From contig SVGP01000026.1 in the NCBI GenBank assembly GCA_015056255.1, positions 1-36,908 of the forward strand: a stretch of DNA of 36,908 nucleotides, in the 5' to 3' direction. Positions 22,712-30,470 of the stretch are shown here, one piece after another (within the stretch, counting starts at the first letter, position 1; each line of letters opens with the position of its first letter). Below the pieces are notes generated by a model. The model made no database searches. It was given only the letters and a program-made list of their open reading frames with translations, and was not told the origin of the DNA. Position numbers and translations under genes: made by a program. Source of the stretch: Clostridiales bacterium. GTDB taxonomy: Bacteria > Bacillota > Clostridia > Christensenellales > Aristaeellaceae.

Positions 22712-23449
22712 CTATTTTCCAATTTCATCCGAAAGCGCCTGCGCCTGCTCGCGGGAGATGGAGCAAAGGGCGGAGAAATTGCCGGATAAGCATTTGTCGA
22801 TAAACTGCCTCGCCTTTTCGTCGTTTCCCCTCTCATGGTTGATCTTGGCGATAAAATAGAGCGTGGGCACCTGCGTGGGCTTTTCGTGATACGCGCGCGA
22901 AAAGTAGTCGTACGCCTTATCGGAATCGCCCATGGCGTAATACAATTGTCCCAAATTGTCCAGCGTTCCGGGATCCTCCTCGTCGTACTCGTAGGCCTCC
23001 ATGTTGTATCTGAGCGCTTCATCAAAATCGCCCGTCTGGATGGCTTTTTCAATCAGGTAATAGCCGAGCACGGTATACACGAATTCGCTCTTTCCGTGTC
23101 TTTCCACTTCCCTTAATAGCTCGATGGCCTTGTCAAGATTGCCGAGGCGCCACATGCACACGCTGTAGTTCTGTCTGAGCTGCTTTTTGCTCTTGTCATC
23201 CAGCCTCAGCTTTTCGCATTCCAAAAGCAGCTGGCGGGATTTTTCATACTGCGCGTAACGCATCAGAAGCGTCGCATACGCCATCACAATATTTCCCTCT
23301 CTGCAGCCGGCTTCATAAGCCTCGGTGTACATGGCAAGCGCCTTGTCGTGAATCGCCTTGCCCTTTACGGGATCGGAATTCATCAGCTGATTTCCGCGGA
23401 TATGCCACTGGAACGCGCGGCGGCCTTTGTAGTTGACTAAAAATTTCAT
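22712..23449 (-). CDS. Tetratricopeptide-repeat protein
   Basis: A 245-residue soluble protein built of TPR-like helical pairs, the clearest being around residues 35-70 (AMYTEAYEAGCREGNIVMAY), 100-120 (CMWRLGNLDKAIELLREVER) and 140-200 (NLGQLYYAMGDSDKAYDYFS). No signal peptide or enzymatic motif is present, so a scaffold or protein-binding role is likely. Its ATG overlaps the stop of the upstream exonuclease gene as ATGA, giving translational coupling and suggesting that the two act together. The specific partner is unknown. Confidence 0.85.
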   Translation of the reverse strand: MKFLVNYKGRRAFQWHIRGNQLMNSDPVKGKAIHDKALAMYTEAYEAGCREGNIVMAYATLLMRYAQYEKSRQLLLECEKLRLDDKSKKQLRQNYSVCMWRLGNLDKAIELLREVERHGKSEFVYTVLGYYLIEKAIQTGDFDEALRYNMEAYEYDEEDPGTLDNLGQLYYAMGDSDKAYDYFSRAYHEKPTQVPTLYFIAKINHERGNDEKARQFIDKCLSGNFSALCSISREQAQALSDEIGK

Positions 23450-24606
23450 CGTTTTTGCTCCTCCGATTTTTGTGATTTCTCGATCTTTTTTATAAGTCTC
23501 GCTTCTCTTTTGAAAAGCGCTTCCTTTTCATCTTCCTGACACACAGAAAGCACTTCGCGCGTAAGTCTCAGCGCGTCTTTCAATTTCAATAGCCTGTGCT
23601 CATAAATCTTCGCCATTTCGACCTTCGGGAAAATGCCCATCTGCCGCCGCCTGACCATGCACTCAAGAACGCTTAAAGCTTCCTCGTATTTTCCGTTTCT
23701 TCGGCAAATATGATAAAGGCGAAAATTGGCCTCGCCGCCAAGATCGGTGGCTTTGATGCTTCGAATTGTGGTCGCAATATACGGCCTTGCCGCCACGCGA
23801 TACATTTTCTGCGCCTGTTCCCATTCGCCCATTTTTTCAAACGCCTTTCCAAGGCTCAATTGATCCATCGGATCCGATGCATTCTCCGGGCGCGCGTAGG
23901 CATCCGTCAGGCACAAAAGAAGATGTATAAGCGTCACAATATCCTGCCGGTTGTGGTCGATGATGTCTTCGAGCAGGGAAAAATCGCCTGTTTTCAGATA
24001 GGAAAAATACCTCTGCGGCACTTCGCTTCCAGGGATGTCTCCCTCACGCTCAAAACCCAGAATTTCCTTCTCGAGATTACAGAGCCTGCAGCTTCCAAGC
24101 CTCAATTTCCAAAGCCGCTTTGCGGGATGTAAAAGATCCAGCTGATTAAGGTCATAGTACTTATCCGCCATTCGGTTCATCGTGAAGCGGGATTTTAAAA
24201 GCGGCATGTCAAACGTCTTACCGTTAAAGTGAACAACCGTGTCCTTATCCGCCATCAAGGTCGAAATCCGATCCAGCATCTCCGCCTCATGCGCATAAGT
24301 CGGCATTAATAGCTGTTCAACCGTGAGCCTGCCCTTTTCAATAAAACCAACGCCCACCAGAAATGCAACCGTGCCCGCGCCTCCGGAAAGCCCCGTCGTT
24401 TCCGTATCAAGAAACAGCGCCTTTTCGATATCAAACGCGCCGCCCGTGTAGCCGATTCGCCTCAGCGCTTCGGGCGCAATGGAATACAGCCGCTCGTCCG
24501 CCATCTCGATGTGCACGCGCCTGATCAGGGGCGAAAGGGGCGCGCGCGGCGTTTCGGCTGTTGTGGTCTTCATGGCGCTCAGTTTTCTCATAAGGCCGGA
24601 CGGCAT
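23446..24606 (-). CDS. YprB-like RNase H-fold exonuclease with TPR-like C-terminus
   Basis: A 386-residue protein. Residues ~55-235 form a DEDD-type RNase H-like exonuclease: motif I FLDTETTGLSGG, motif II VVHFNGKTFDMPLL and motif III HNRQDIVTLIHL. The rest (~240-386) has TPR-like helices (LGKAFEKMGEWEQAQKMYRV, EEALSVLECMV). This arrangement matches YprB proteins of Bacillota, thought to act on nucleic acid 3' ends. Cys residues between motifs II and III (SCRLCNLE) recur in this family. The ATG at 24606 has GAGGTG 5 nt upstream. It is coupled to the TPR gene through a 4-base overlap. Its true substrate is not known. Confidence 0.85.
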   Translation of the reverse strand: MPSGLMRKLSAMKTTTAETPRAPLSPLIRRVHIEMADERLYSIAPEALRRIGYTGGAFDIEKALFLDTETTGLSGGAGTVAFLVGVGFIEKGRLTVEQLLMPTYAHEAEMLDRISTLMADKDTVVHFNGKTFDMPLLKSRFTMNRMADKYYDLNQLDLLHPAKRLWKLRLGSCRLCNLEKEILGFEREGDIPGSEVPQRYFSYLKTGDFSLLEDIIDHNRQDIVTLIHLLLCLTDAYARPENASDPMDQLSLGKAFEKMGEWEQAQKMYRVAARPYIATTIRSIKATDLGGEANFRLYHICRRNGKYEEALSVLECMVRRRQMGIFPKVEMAKIYEHRLLKLKDALRLTREVLSVCQEDEKEALFKREARLIKKIEKSQKSEEQKR

Positions 24607-24638
24607 GCACGCACCTCGAATCCATAAACTCTCATTAT

Positions 24639-24667
24639 ATTATATCGCGTATGTTCTTTCTTTTCAA
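24639..24667 (-). promoter_or_regulatory. Promoter of the exonuclease-TPR operon
   Basis: On the minus strand, TTGAAA (24662-24667) and TATAAT (24639-24644) are separated by 17 bp, about 30 bp before the start codon. Confidence 0.8.
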
Positions 24668-24770
24668 GACTTTTGAAAAAACGCAAACCATGCGGTCACA
24701 ATTTTGAACATTTTCCGTTTTTTTCCGTCTATATATACAGAAGTTTTGAATCCGAAAGGAGAGAATTCAA

Positions 24771-25640
24771 ATGAAAAAACGAATGTTGGCCTTTTTTGTA
24801 CTTCTGCTTTTTGCACTTGCCAATGCAAATCTATCCGTGGCTGAAGATGTGTTTGCAGTTGAATACAGGGTTGCCTTTTGTAATGAATATATCACGCTAC
24901 GGGAGGAGCCCTCCACAAAAGCATCTGAGATCGAACGCATTCCCCTCGGCGCAATCGTAACCGCCCTGTCCGTCTCCGAAAACGGTTTTTACTACGTTAA
25001 TTATAACGGAAAAAGCGGATATGCGCTCAGCAAATACCTTGAATGCCTACCTTCATTTGTCGGAGAGCGCATTGCACCCAACGAAGCGCAGCGCAAAAAC
25101 ATGAATCTTTTTCTTTCGAATTTCACGGAAAGCTATCTGTCTTACCACACAGGCGGTGTGTTCGACCTGATGAACGCGCCCGATGAAGCGCTCGTTGAAT
25201 TTGCAGTCGAGCATATGTGGTTTAACTACCACGAATCCCGCATCGAATGGGGCGAGTACAACGGCGGCAATAACGTTCGCGTACATAAAAAATATGTGCC
25301 TGAAATCACGGAGAAATACTTTGGCGTAACGCCGTCTTCGCCGTCTCCTTTGTATGTGGACTATTTAGATCCCTATTACTACTGGACCGAAACCGGCGGC
25401 CACACCGCAGGCGGCTTTGCCAGCGTAAGCGATATCACATATCTGGGCGCAAACCGATACCATGTGACCTTTTCCATCTTTGCAGACGGCAATTTCTGGG
25501 AAACAAGCGATACCGAACTTACGCTTTCTGAAGCCCGCGAAAAGTTCCCCGATTATGAAAGACGCGGCAGCGCCATCGTATATGCACCGAACCTCGATGA
25601 CCGCGCAAGCTATAAGCTTACGCGAATCGTGATCGGTTAA
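24771..25640 (+). CDS. Secreted protein with bacterial SH3 domain
   Basis: A 289-residue exported protein. The signal peptide is residues 1-24 (MKKRMLAFFVLLLFALANAN, cleavage near SVAED). Residues ~30-90 form a bacterial SH3-like domain (YITLREEPSTKASEIERIPL, then GAIVTALSV, FYYVNYNGKSGYALSKYLE), commonly used for peptidoglycan binding. The remaining ~200 residues, rich in Tyr and acidic residues, match no family I recognise; a beta-rich look towards the end (YHVTFSIFADGNFWETSDTE) suggests a second folded domain. AAAGGAG precedes the ATG. It is monocistronic ahead of the tRNA cluster. A cell-wall-associated role is inferred from the SH3 domain only. Confidence 0.8.
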   Translation: MKKRMLAFFVLLLFALANANLSVAEDVFAVEYRVAFCNEYITLREEPSTKASEIERIPLGAIVTALSVSENGFYYVNYNGKSGYALSKYLECLPSFVGERIAPNEAQRKNMNLFLSNFTESYLSYHTGGVFDLMNAPDEALVEFAVEHMWFNYHESRIEWGEYNGGNNVRVHKKYVPEITEKYFGVTPSSPSPLYVDYLDPYYYWTETGGHTAGGFASVSDITYLGANRYHVTFSIFADGNFWETSDTELTLSEAREKFPDYERRGSAIVYAPNLDDRASYKLTRIVIG

Positions 25641-25747
25641 AACCGTCTTTCTCTCATTGCCTGGCGCTGTTTTTCTTCGTATTCTCTGCCGGACGAGGTT
25701 TTTCAAAAAATTGATGTTGCTTTCTTGAAAATTTCTTCAATCAGGTA

Positions 25748-25776
25748 TTGATTTTTCCCAACATCTGTGGTATTAT
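25748..25776 (+). promoter_or_regulatory. Promoter of the tRNA Gly-Gly-Gly-Lys cluster
   Basis: TTGATT (25748-25753), 17 bp, TATTAT (25771-25776), 23 bp before the first tRNA. It is framed by a 9-bp inverted repeat, CTTCAATCA (25735-25743) and TGATTGAAG (25787-25795). Confidence 0.7.
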
Positions 25777-25799
25777 ATTATACGCTTGATTGAAGGTAT

Positions 25800-25872
25800 G
25801 CGGTAGTAGCTCAGTTGGTAGAGCGCCACCTTGCCAAGGTGGAGGTCGCGAGTCCGAGTCTCGTCTACCGCT
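25800..25872 (+). tRNA. tRNA-Gly (anticodon GCC), copy 1
   Basis: Acceptor GCGGTAG/CTACCGC, discriminator T. The anticodon stem CCACC/GGTGG with loop TTGCCAA gives GCC. T-arm CGCGAGTCCGAGTCTCG has an unusual loop beginning TCCGAGT in place of TTCGAxT. No CCA is encoded. It is identical to the copy at 25961. Confidence 0.95.
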
Positions 25873-25878
25873 TCAGAT

Positions 25879-25949
25879 GCGGGTGTAACTCAATGGTAGA
25901 GCGCCAGCCTTCCAAGCTGGATACGTGGGTTCGATTCCCATCACCCGCT
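25879..25949 (+). tRNA. tRNA-Gly (anticodon TCC)
   Basis: Acceptor GCGGGTG/CACCCGC, discriminator T. The D-arm is AACTCAATGGTAGAG. The anticodon stem CCAGC/GCTGG with loop CTTCCAA gives TCC. T-loop TTCGATT. No CCA is encoded. It lies 6 bp after the first tRNA-Gly(GCC). Confidence 0.95.
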
Positions 25950-25960
25950 TAAAGCAATAT

Positions 25961-26033
25961 GCGGTAGTAGCTCAGTTGGTAGAGCGCCACCTTGCCAAGG
26001 TGGAGGTCGCGAGTCCGAGTCTCGTCTACCGCT
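25961..26033 (+). tRNA. tRNA-Gly (anticodon GCC), copy 2
   Basis: An exact 73-nt duplicate of the gene at 25800, including the TCCGAGT T-loop, 161 bp downstream. The pair brackets the tRNA-Gly(TCC) gene. No CCA is encoded. Confidence 0.95.
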
Positions 26034-26038
26034 TACAT

Positions 26039-26111
26039 GCACCTTTAGCTCAGTTGGTAGAGCACCTGACTCTTAATCAGGGTGTCCAGGGTTCGAGTCC
26101 CTGAAGGTGTA
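26039..26111 (+). tRNA. tRNA-Lys (anticodon CTT)
   Basis: Acceptor GCACCTT/AAGGTGT, whose first pair would be G-U; discriminator A. The anticodon stem CCTGA/TCAGG with loop CTCTTAA gives CTT, which reads AAG. T-loop TTCGAGT. No CCA is encoded. Its 3' acceptor strand is also the beginning of a 26-bp perfect inverted repeat (26104-26161). Confidence 0.93.
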
Positions 26112-26161
26112 TAAAAGAAACTCGGCTGCTAAGTGGCAGCCGAGTTTCTTTTATACACCTT
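26104..26161 (+). terminator. 26-bp perfect hairpin terminator overlapping the tRNA-Lys 3' end
   Basis: Left arm 26104-26129 and right arm 26136-26161 are perfectly complementary with loop TAAGTG. The arm begins with AAGGTGT, the 3' acceptor strand of tRNA-Lys, runs through ATAAAAGAAACTCGG and ends at GCTGC. TTTCTTTTAT inside the right arm supplies the T-tract for termination. The last seven bases of the right arm repeat the tRNA 5' acceptor pairing partner. Confidence 0.85.
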
Positions 26162-26165
26162 TAAT

Positions 26166-26195
26166 GAAAAAGCCAAGCAAACGCATGGCTTTTTC
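26166..26195 (+). terminator. Second terminator after the tRNA cluster
   Basis: GAAAAAGCCA pairs with TGGCTTTTTC across a 10-nt loop, a back-up terminator 4 bp after the first. Confidence 0.8.
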
Positions 26196-26307
26196 GCATT
26201 ATTTTGCGTCAAAGGTGCAAAGCCTTATCCGGCGAAGCGGTTTTCATTTGCTCGAAGGGAAAACCTCATTTTCGTTTTCTTGTCTTCATATACTTATAAA
26301 TCCCATA

Positions 26308-26336
26308 TTGTTCATTTTTCGATTTTCTGATATAAT
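26308..26336 (+). promoter_or_regulatory. Promoter of the class II aldolase gene
   Basis: TTGTTC (26308-26313), 17 bp, TATAAT (26331-26336), with an extended -10 TGA immediately before TATAAT. Confidence 0.75.
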
Positions 26337-26395
26337 GCATTCGTATCACAAAATCACCACTCACGCTTTTTGACTACCATATAAAGGAGGCTTTT

Positions 26396-27688
26396 ATGAA
26401 TATCAATTTCATTCATCCTGCGGATCAGCTGGTTATGTTCATGCAGCGCATTTACGATAAAGGCATGACGACGACTTCCGGCGGAAACCTTTCCATCATG
26501 GACGAGGATGGAAATATCTGGATCACGCCTGCGGGCGTTGACAAGGGCACGCTAAACCGGAATGACATTGTGTGCGTGCGCGCAGACGGAGAGGTTGTGG
26601 GTATGCACAAGCCTTCGAGCGAGCTTCCTTTCCATCAAGCGGTTTATAATATGAGGCCGGATCTGAAGGCGGTGCTTCACGCGCACCCGCCGGCGCTGGT
26701 TTCTTTCTCGATTGCCAGAAAGAACCCGAGTCTGGATCTTCTGCCTTCGGTTCGCAAGATGTGCCCTGAAGTCAGGATTGCGGTTTACGCTGTGCCGGGC
26801 AGCGAAGAGCTGGGCAGCAACATTGGCGCTTGCTTTGCGGACGGATGCGATATCGTGCTTCTTGAAAACCACGGCGTCTGCATCGGCGCGAGCAATATGT
26901 TCAAGGCTTTTCAGCGCTTCGAGACGCTCGAGTATTCGGCAAATCTTGAAATCCTCGCCAACAAAATCGGAACGCCCAGAGAGCTTAATGAAGAAGCGTA
27001 TCGCGTGACAGAAACGCGCACGCATCTTAAGATGGACGATTTTATTCCGCGCAGCATATCAATTGAGGAGCTGGCTGCCCGCCGCGATATGATCACGCTC
27101 ATTCACAGATCCTATAAACAGGGGTTGTTCACAGCGACGCACGGCACGTATTCCGTGCGCTTGTCAGATGGAAGCTTTGTAATCACGCCCTTTGGTCAGG
27201 ACAGAGCGTATCTCGAGGAAGACGACCTTGTGCGGGTGAAGGCCGGTATGAAGGAAATGGGAAAAACCCCGTCCAGAGCCGTGAGCCTGCATGAAAAGAT
27301 TTATAATGCAAATCCCGAGATCCGCGCGATTTTGCTTGCCCACCCCGTGCATGCAATGGCCTTTGCCGTGACAGACACGGTCTTTGATCCGAGAACCATT
27401 CCGGAAAGCTACATCCTTTTAAGAGACGTAAAACGCATGGCCTACGGAGACATTTATTTAAAACAGGAAGAAACTGCAGCCTATTTCGGCGAAGCCACGC
27501 CGGCAGCGCTGGTTGAAAACGACTGCGTGATCGTGACCGGCGCTAACCTTCTTCAGGCGTTTGACCGCCTTGAAGTTATGGAATCCACGGCGCATTCCAT
27601 CATAAACGCCGCTTCGGTCGGCAAAATCGTGCACATTTCCGAAAAGGAAATCGAAGATCTGAAGCAAGCGTTCCATTTGAAGGACTGA
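26396..27688 (+). CDS. Tandem class II aldolase/adducin-domain protein
   Basis: A 430-residue protein made of two class II aldolase domains; single-domain members (~210-230 residues) split or epimerise phosphorylated sugars such as fuculose- or ribulose-phosphate. Domain 1 (~1-215) keeps the family hallmarks: TTSGGNLSIMD, catalytic Glu in SSELPFHQAVY, the HAHPPALVSFS zinc site and LENHGVCIG. Domain 2 (~223-430) aligns in outline (ATHGTYSVRLSDGSFVITPF, SLHEKIYNANPEI) but has LAHPVH for HAHP and VENDCVIVTG for the NHG site, so its metal site looks incomplete. AAAGGAGG precedes the ATG. Own promoter and terminator. Domain 1 is probably active, while domain 2 may be structural or regulatory. Confidence 0.88.
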   Translation: MNINFIHPADQLVMFMQRIYDKGMTTTSGGNLSIMDEDGNIWITPAGVDKGTLNRNDIVCVRADGEVVGMHKPSSELPFHQAVYNMRPDLKAVLHAHPPALVSFSIARKNPSLDLLPSVRKMCPEVRIAVYAVPGSEELGSNIGACFADGCDIVLLENHGVCIGASNMFKAFQRFETLEYSANLEILANKIGTPRELNEEAYRVTETRTHLKMDDFIPRSISIEELAARRDMITLIHRSYKQGLFTATHGTYSVRLSDGSFVITPFGQDRAYLEEDDLVRVKAGMKEMGKTPSRAVSLHEKIYNANPEIRAILLAHPVHAMAFAVTDTVFDPRTIPESYILLRDVKRMAYGDIYLKQEETAAYFGEATPAALVENDCVIVTGANLLQAFDRLEVMESTAHSIINAASVGKIVHISEKEIEDLKQAFHLKD

Positions 27689-27773
27689 ATCATACAAGCT
27701 GCTGAAGCACAAAAAAGTCTTTTATAGGCGTTGGAACTGCCAATCAATTCTATAAAGCGGTTTGCATTTGAAC

Positions 27774-27808
27774 TGAAGCCCCCTGATTTTTAAAATCAAG
27801 GGGCTTCA
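27774..27808. terminator. Bidirectional terminator between the aldolase and aspA genes
   Basis: TGAAGCCCCCTGATTTT pairs with AAAATCAAGGGGCTTCA with one mismatch. It separates convergent genes. Confidence 0.85.
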
Positions 27809-27852
27809 TGCATTTCGCTGTTTTCAGAAAAACAGCTTCCTATTCTATTTTT

Positions 27853-29253
27853 TTATCTCGGCTGCAGCGTCATCTTGTAGGGATCCATCAATTCATCCAG
27901 CTGATCCTCAGGAATCAGGCCCTTTTCGAGCACCAGTTCCCTTACGGATGCGCCGGTTTCGATGGCTTCCTTCGCCAGGTGGCAGGCTTCGGTGTAGCCG
28001 ATGATGGGACAGAGCGTGGTTACAATGCCGACAGAGCGCTCTACGAGCTTGCGGCAATGCTCCTTGTTGGCTACAATACCACGGATGCAGTTGACGCGCA
28101 GGGTATTGACGCCTTCGGTGAGCGTATGGAGAGATTCAAACAGCTTATAGAAAATGATCGGTTCAAAGGCGTTGAGCTCCAGCTGTCCGCCCTCCGTCGC
28201 CATGGTAATGGTGGTGTCGTTTCCAATGACATTAAAGGCGATCTGGTTCATAACCTCGGGAATAACGGGGTTGACCTTTCCGGGCATGATGGAGGAGCCG
28301 TTCTGACGGGTAGGCAGTGTAATTTCGCCAAGGCCGGTTCTGGGGCCGGAGGACATAAGGCGCAAATCGTTCGAAATTTTGGAAAGGTTTACAGCGCAGG
28401 TCTTCAGCGCGCCGGAGAGCGTGGAATATACGTCCAGGTTCTGCGTGCCGTCGACCAGGTTTCTGGATTTCATCAGCATTTCATCGGTGAGCTCAGCCAC
28501 GAGCGGTACGATGTTTTCAATATAAGCAGCGCTTGCGTTTACGCCGGTGCCGACTGCCGTTCCGCCAAGGTTCAGCTCGCGAACCTCGTGCGCCGCCTGA
28601 CCGATTCTTCGAACATCGCGGCGAATCGCTACGGAATACGCCTGAAATTCCTGCCCTAAACGGATCGGAACGGCGTCCTGCAGCTGCGTTCTGCCCATCT
28701 TGACGACAGAATCAAATTCCTGCGCCTTTTTGTTGAGCGTATCGGTCAGACGCATCAATGCCTCCATCAGGCGGTCGATCTTCTTGATCAGCGCCATTTT
28801 GCCGCAGGAGGGATATACGTCGTTGGTGGACTGACCGCAGTTGACGTGGTCGTTCGGGTGAACGATGGTGTAGTCGCCCTTTTCGCCGCCCATGATCTCA
28901 ATGGCGCGGTTGGCAATAACCTCGTTGGCGTTCATGTTCATGCTTGTGCCCGCGCCGCCCTGAATGGAATCCACAAGGAACTGGTCGTGGAGCTTGCCGT
29001 CAATGATTTCGTCGCATGCCTGACAGATCGCTCTGCCGACTTCGAGCGGAATCTGGCCGTCGTTTGCGTTCAGCATCGCCGCGGCCTTCTTGATCTGCGC
29101 GATCGCGACGATCATCTCATCGTCCACGCGGCGGCCGCTGATGGGGAAATTCTCAACGGCGCGCAGGGTCTGAACGCCGTAATATGCATCCTTAGGTACG
29201 CGCATCGCGCCCATAAGGTCATGTTCAATGCGATATTCACCGGAAATTGCCAT
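27853..29253 (-). CDS. aspA: Aspartate ammonia-lyase
   Basis: A 466-residue enzyme of the aspartase/fumarase superfamily. Signatures are IEHDLMGAMRVPKDAYYGVQ at the N-terminus, HPNDHVNCGQSTNDVYPS, LNLGGTAVGTGVNA, and the mobile catalytic loop GSSIMPGKVNP near residue 318. The N-terminal YYGVQTLRAVENFPISG and overall length favour aspartase over fumarase, which usually has other residues around the HPN site. It releases fumarate and ammonia from aspartate. The ribosome site AAGAGGCGG lies upstream of the ATG. It is divergent from a LysR regulator that shares its promoter region and is the likely controller. Confidence 0.92.
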   Translation of the reverse strand: MAISGEYRIEHDLMGAMRVPKDAYYGVQTLRAVENFPISGRRVDDEMIVAIAQIKKAAAMLNANDGQIPLEVGRAICQACDEIIDGKLHDQFLVDSIQGGAGTSMNMNANEVIANRAIEIMGGEKGDYTIVHPNDHVNCGQSTNDVYPSCGKMALIKKIDRLMEALMRLTDTLNKKAQEFDSVVKMGRTQLQDAVPIRLGQEFQAYSVAIRRDVRRIGQAAHEVRELNLGGTAVGTGVNASAAYIENIVPLVAELTDEMLMKSRNLVDGTQNLDVYSTLSGALKTCAVNLSKISNDLRLMSSGPRTGLGEITLPTRQNGSSIMPGKVNPVIPEVMNQIAFNVIGNDTTITMATEGGQLELNAFEPIIFYKLFESLHTLTEGVNTLRVNCIRGIVANKEHCRKLVERSVGIVTTLCPIIGYTEACHLAKEAIETGASVRELVLEKGLIPEDQLDELMDPYKMTLQPR

Positions 29254-29299
29254 ATTCTCATCCGCCTCTTACAATGATCTGGTTCTTGTCAAAAAAAGC

Positions 29300-29337
29300 T
29301 TGCACTATAGTATACACAAATGGTATAATATTATCAA
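29300..29337. promoter_or_regulatory. Overlapping divergent promoters of aspA and the LysR gene
   Basis: Rightward: TTGCAC (29300-29305), 18 bp, TATAAT (29324-29329). Leftward: TTGATA (29332-29337), 17 bp, TATACT (29309-29314). The two polymerase sites occupy the same 38 bp, so they must exclude each other. Short dyads GTATAC and ATAATATTAT lie inside and may help regulator binding. Confidence 0.7.
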
Positions 29338-29390
29338 ATACATATATGTTTATCGTTTCCATATAAAATGTATTATAGGTGGTCGACGTC

Positions 29391-30332
29391 ATGTTCAGAG
29401 AAATGGAGTATGTGCTTGCGGTATATCGCGAGAAGGGATTTTCGAAAGCAGCTCGGAAAATGTACATTTCCCAGCCTGCCCTGAGCGCAATGATCAGGCG
29501 GGCGGAGGAGCGCATCGGCAGCGCAATTTTCGACCGTGCAAAGGCTCCGATTGAGCTTACGGAAATCGGGCGGGAATACGTTCGGATCGCAACGGAAGTC
29601 GCCCGCGCAGAGGAAGCGTTTCAGCAATATGTCAGCGACGTGAATCATTGCTTAAGAGGCACGCTCGCCGTCGGCGGAACCATGCTTTTTATGTCCTTCA
29701 TCCTGCCGCCGCTTCTGTCCGCGTTTTCCGAAAAGCACCCGAATGTGGACGTGCGGCTGCACGAGACGCATACGTCGCTTCTGTATCAGGAACTGAGCGA
29801 CGGCGATCTGGATCTGATCGTTGAAAACAGCGCGAGCAACCCGGACATTTTTGAGGAAAAGCCGTTTTTGACAGAGCGGCTGATTCTCGGCGTTCCTGCA
29901 AAGGATGTACCCAGGGAAATGACGGATTATATGTTGACGGCAGACGATGTGATTGACGGAAGGCACCTTCTCGATTCGCATCCGATTCTGCCGCTTAAAA
30001 AGCTCCGGGATCAGGAATATCTTTTATTAAAGGAAGGCAACGACACGCGCACAAGAGCGGACAAGCTGTTTGAAAGCGAAAAGGTGCGCCCTAAGGTGAG
30101 GCTTTTGGTCGATCAGCAGATCATGGCCTATCACCTTGCCTGCGCCGGCATGGGCGCGGCGTTTATCAGCGATACTCTGGTTGAGCATATGCCGGATGCG
30201 AACGCGCTCCGATTCTTCAAGCTCAATCCCGCCTTCAGCGAACGACGCATCAGCTTTTACTACAAGAAAAAGCGTCTTCTTTCAAGCGCCGCCCGCGCCT
30301 TTATGGATACGATGATAGAGTTTGCAAAATAA
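29391..30332 (+). CDS. LysR-family transcriptional regulator
   Basis: A 313-residue LysR-type regulator. The N-terminal helix-turn-helix is typical (MEYVLAVYREKGFSKAARKM, YISQPALSAMIRRAEERIGS, then FDRAKAPIELTEIGREYV). After a linker helix the ligand-binding domain has two lobes (GTLAVGGTMLFMSFILPPLL, DLIVENSA, LILGVPAKDV). AGGTGG lies 8 nt before the ATG at 29391. It is transcribed away from aspA from an overlapping promoter, the arrangement in which LysR proteins control both themselves and the neighbour. The effector is unknown; an amino acid or dicarboxylate would fit. Confidence 0.92.
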   Translation: MFREMEYVLAVYREKGFSKAARKMYISQPALSAMIRRAEERIGSAIFDRAKAPIELTEIGREYVRIATEVARAEEAFQQYVSDVNHCLRGTLAVGGTMLFMSFILPPLLSAFSEKHPNVDVRLHETHTSLLYQELSDGDLDLIVENSASNPDIFEEKPFLTERLILGVPAKDVPREMTDYMLTADDVIDGRHLLDSHPILPLKKLRDQEYLLLKEGNDTRTRADKLFESEKVRPKVRLLVDQQIMAYHLACAGMGAAFISDTLVEHMPDANALRFFKLNPAFSERRISFYYKKKRLLSSAARAFMDTMIEFAK

Positions 30333-30433
30333 ACGAAAAAATGCGCGGCAGTTATCGCCCGCCCCCTCTCCCCCATTCTCCACACAGCTTTCTTTCGTAA
30401 TTTCCTTTCATTAGACAGCATTGTCATACACAT

Positions 30434-30459
30434 AAAAGCGGCCGAAACGGCCGCTTTTT
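30434..30459. terminator. Bidirectional terminator between the LysR and GH9 genes
   Basis: AAAAGCGGCCG pairs with CGGCCGCTTTT across an AAA loop, with T-runs on both sides. Confidence 0.88.
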
Positions 30460-30470
30460 ATGTTATGCGA

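Noticed and set aside
25735..25795. Attachment site at the tRNA cluster from the CTTCAATCA/TGATTGAAG repeat
   Set aside because: It is a 9-bp inverted repeat around a promoter, not a direct repeat of a tRNA end, and no integrase is present.
25800..26111. CRISPR-like array suggested by repeated segments
   Set aside because: The repeats are complete tRNA genes with cloverleaf folds; there are no short regular repeats with unique spacers.
27808..28659. 283-codon open frame on the plus strand
   Set aside because: It is the antisense shadow of aspA; translation is low-complexity and no start signal is present.
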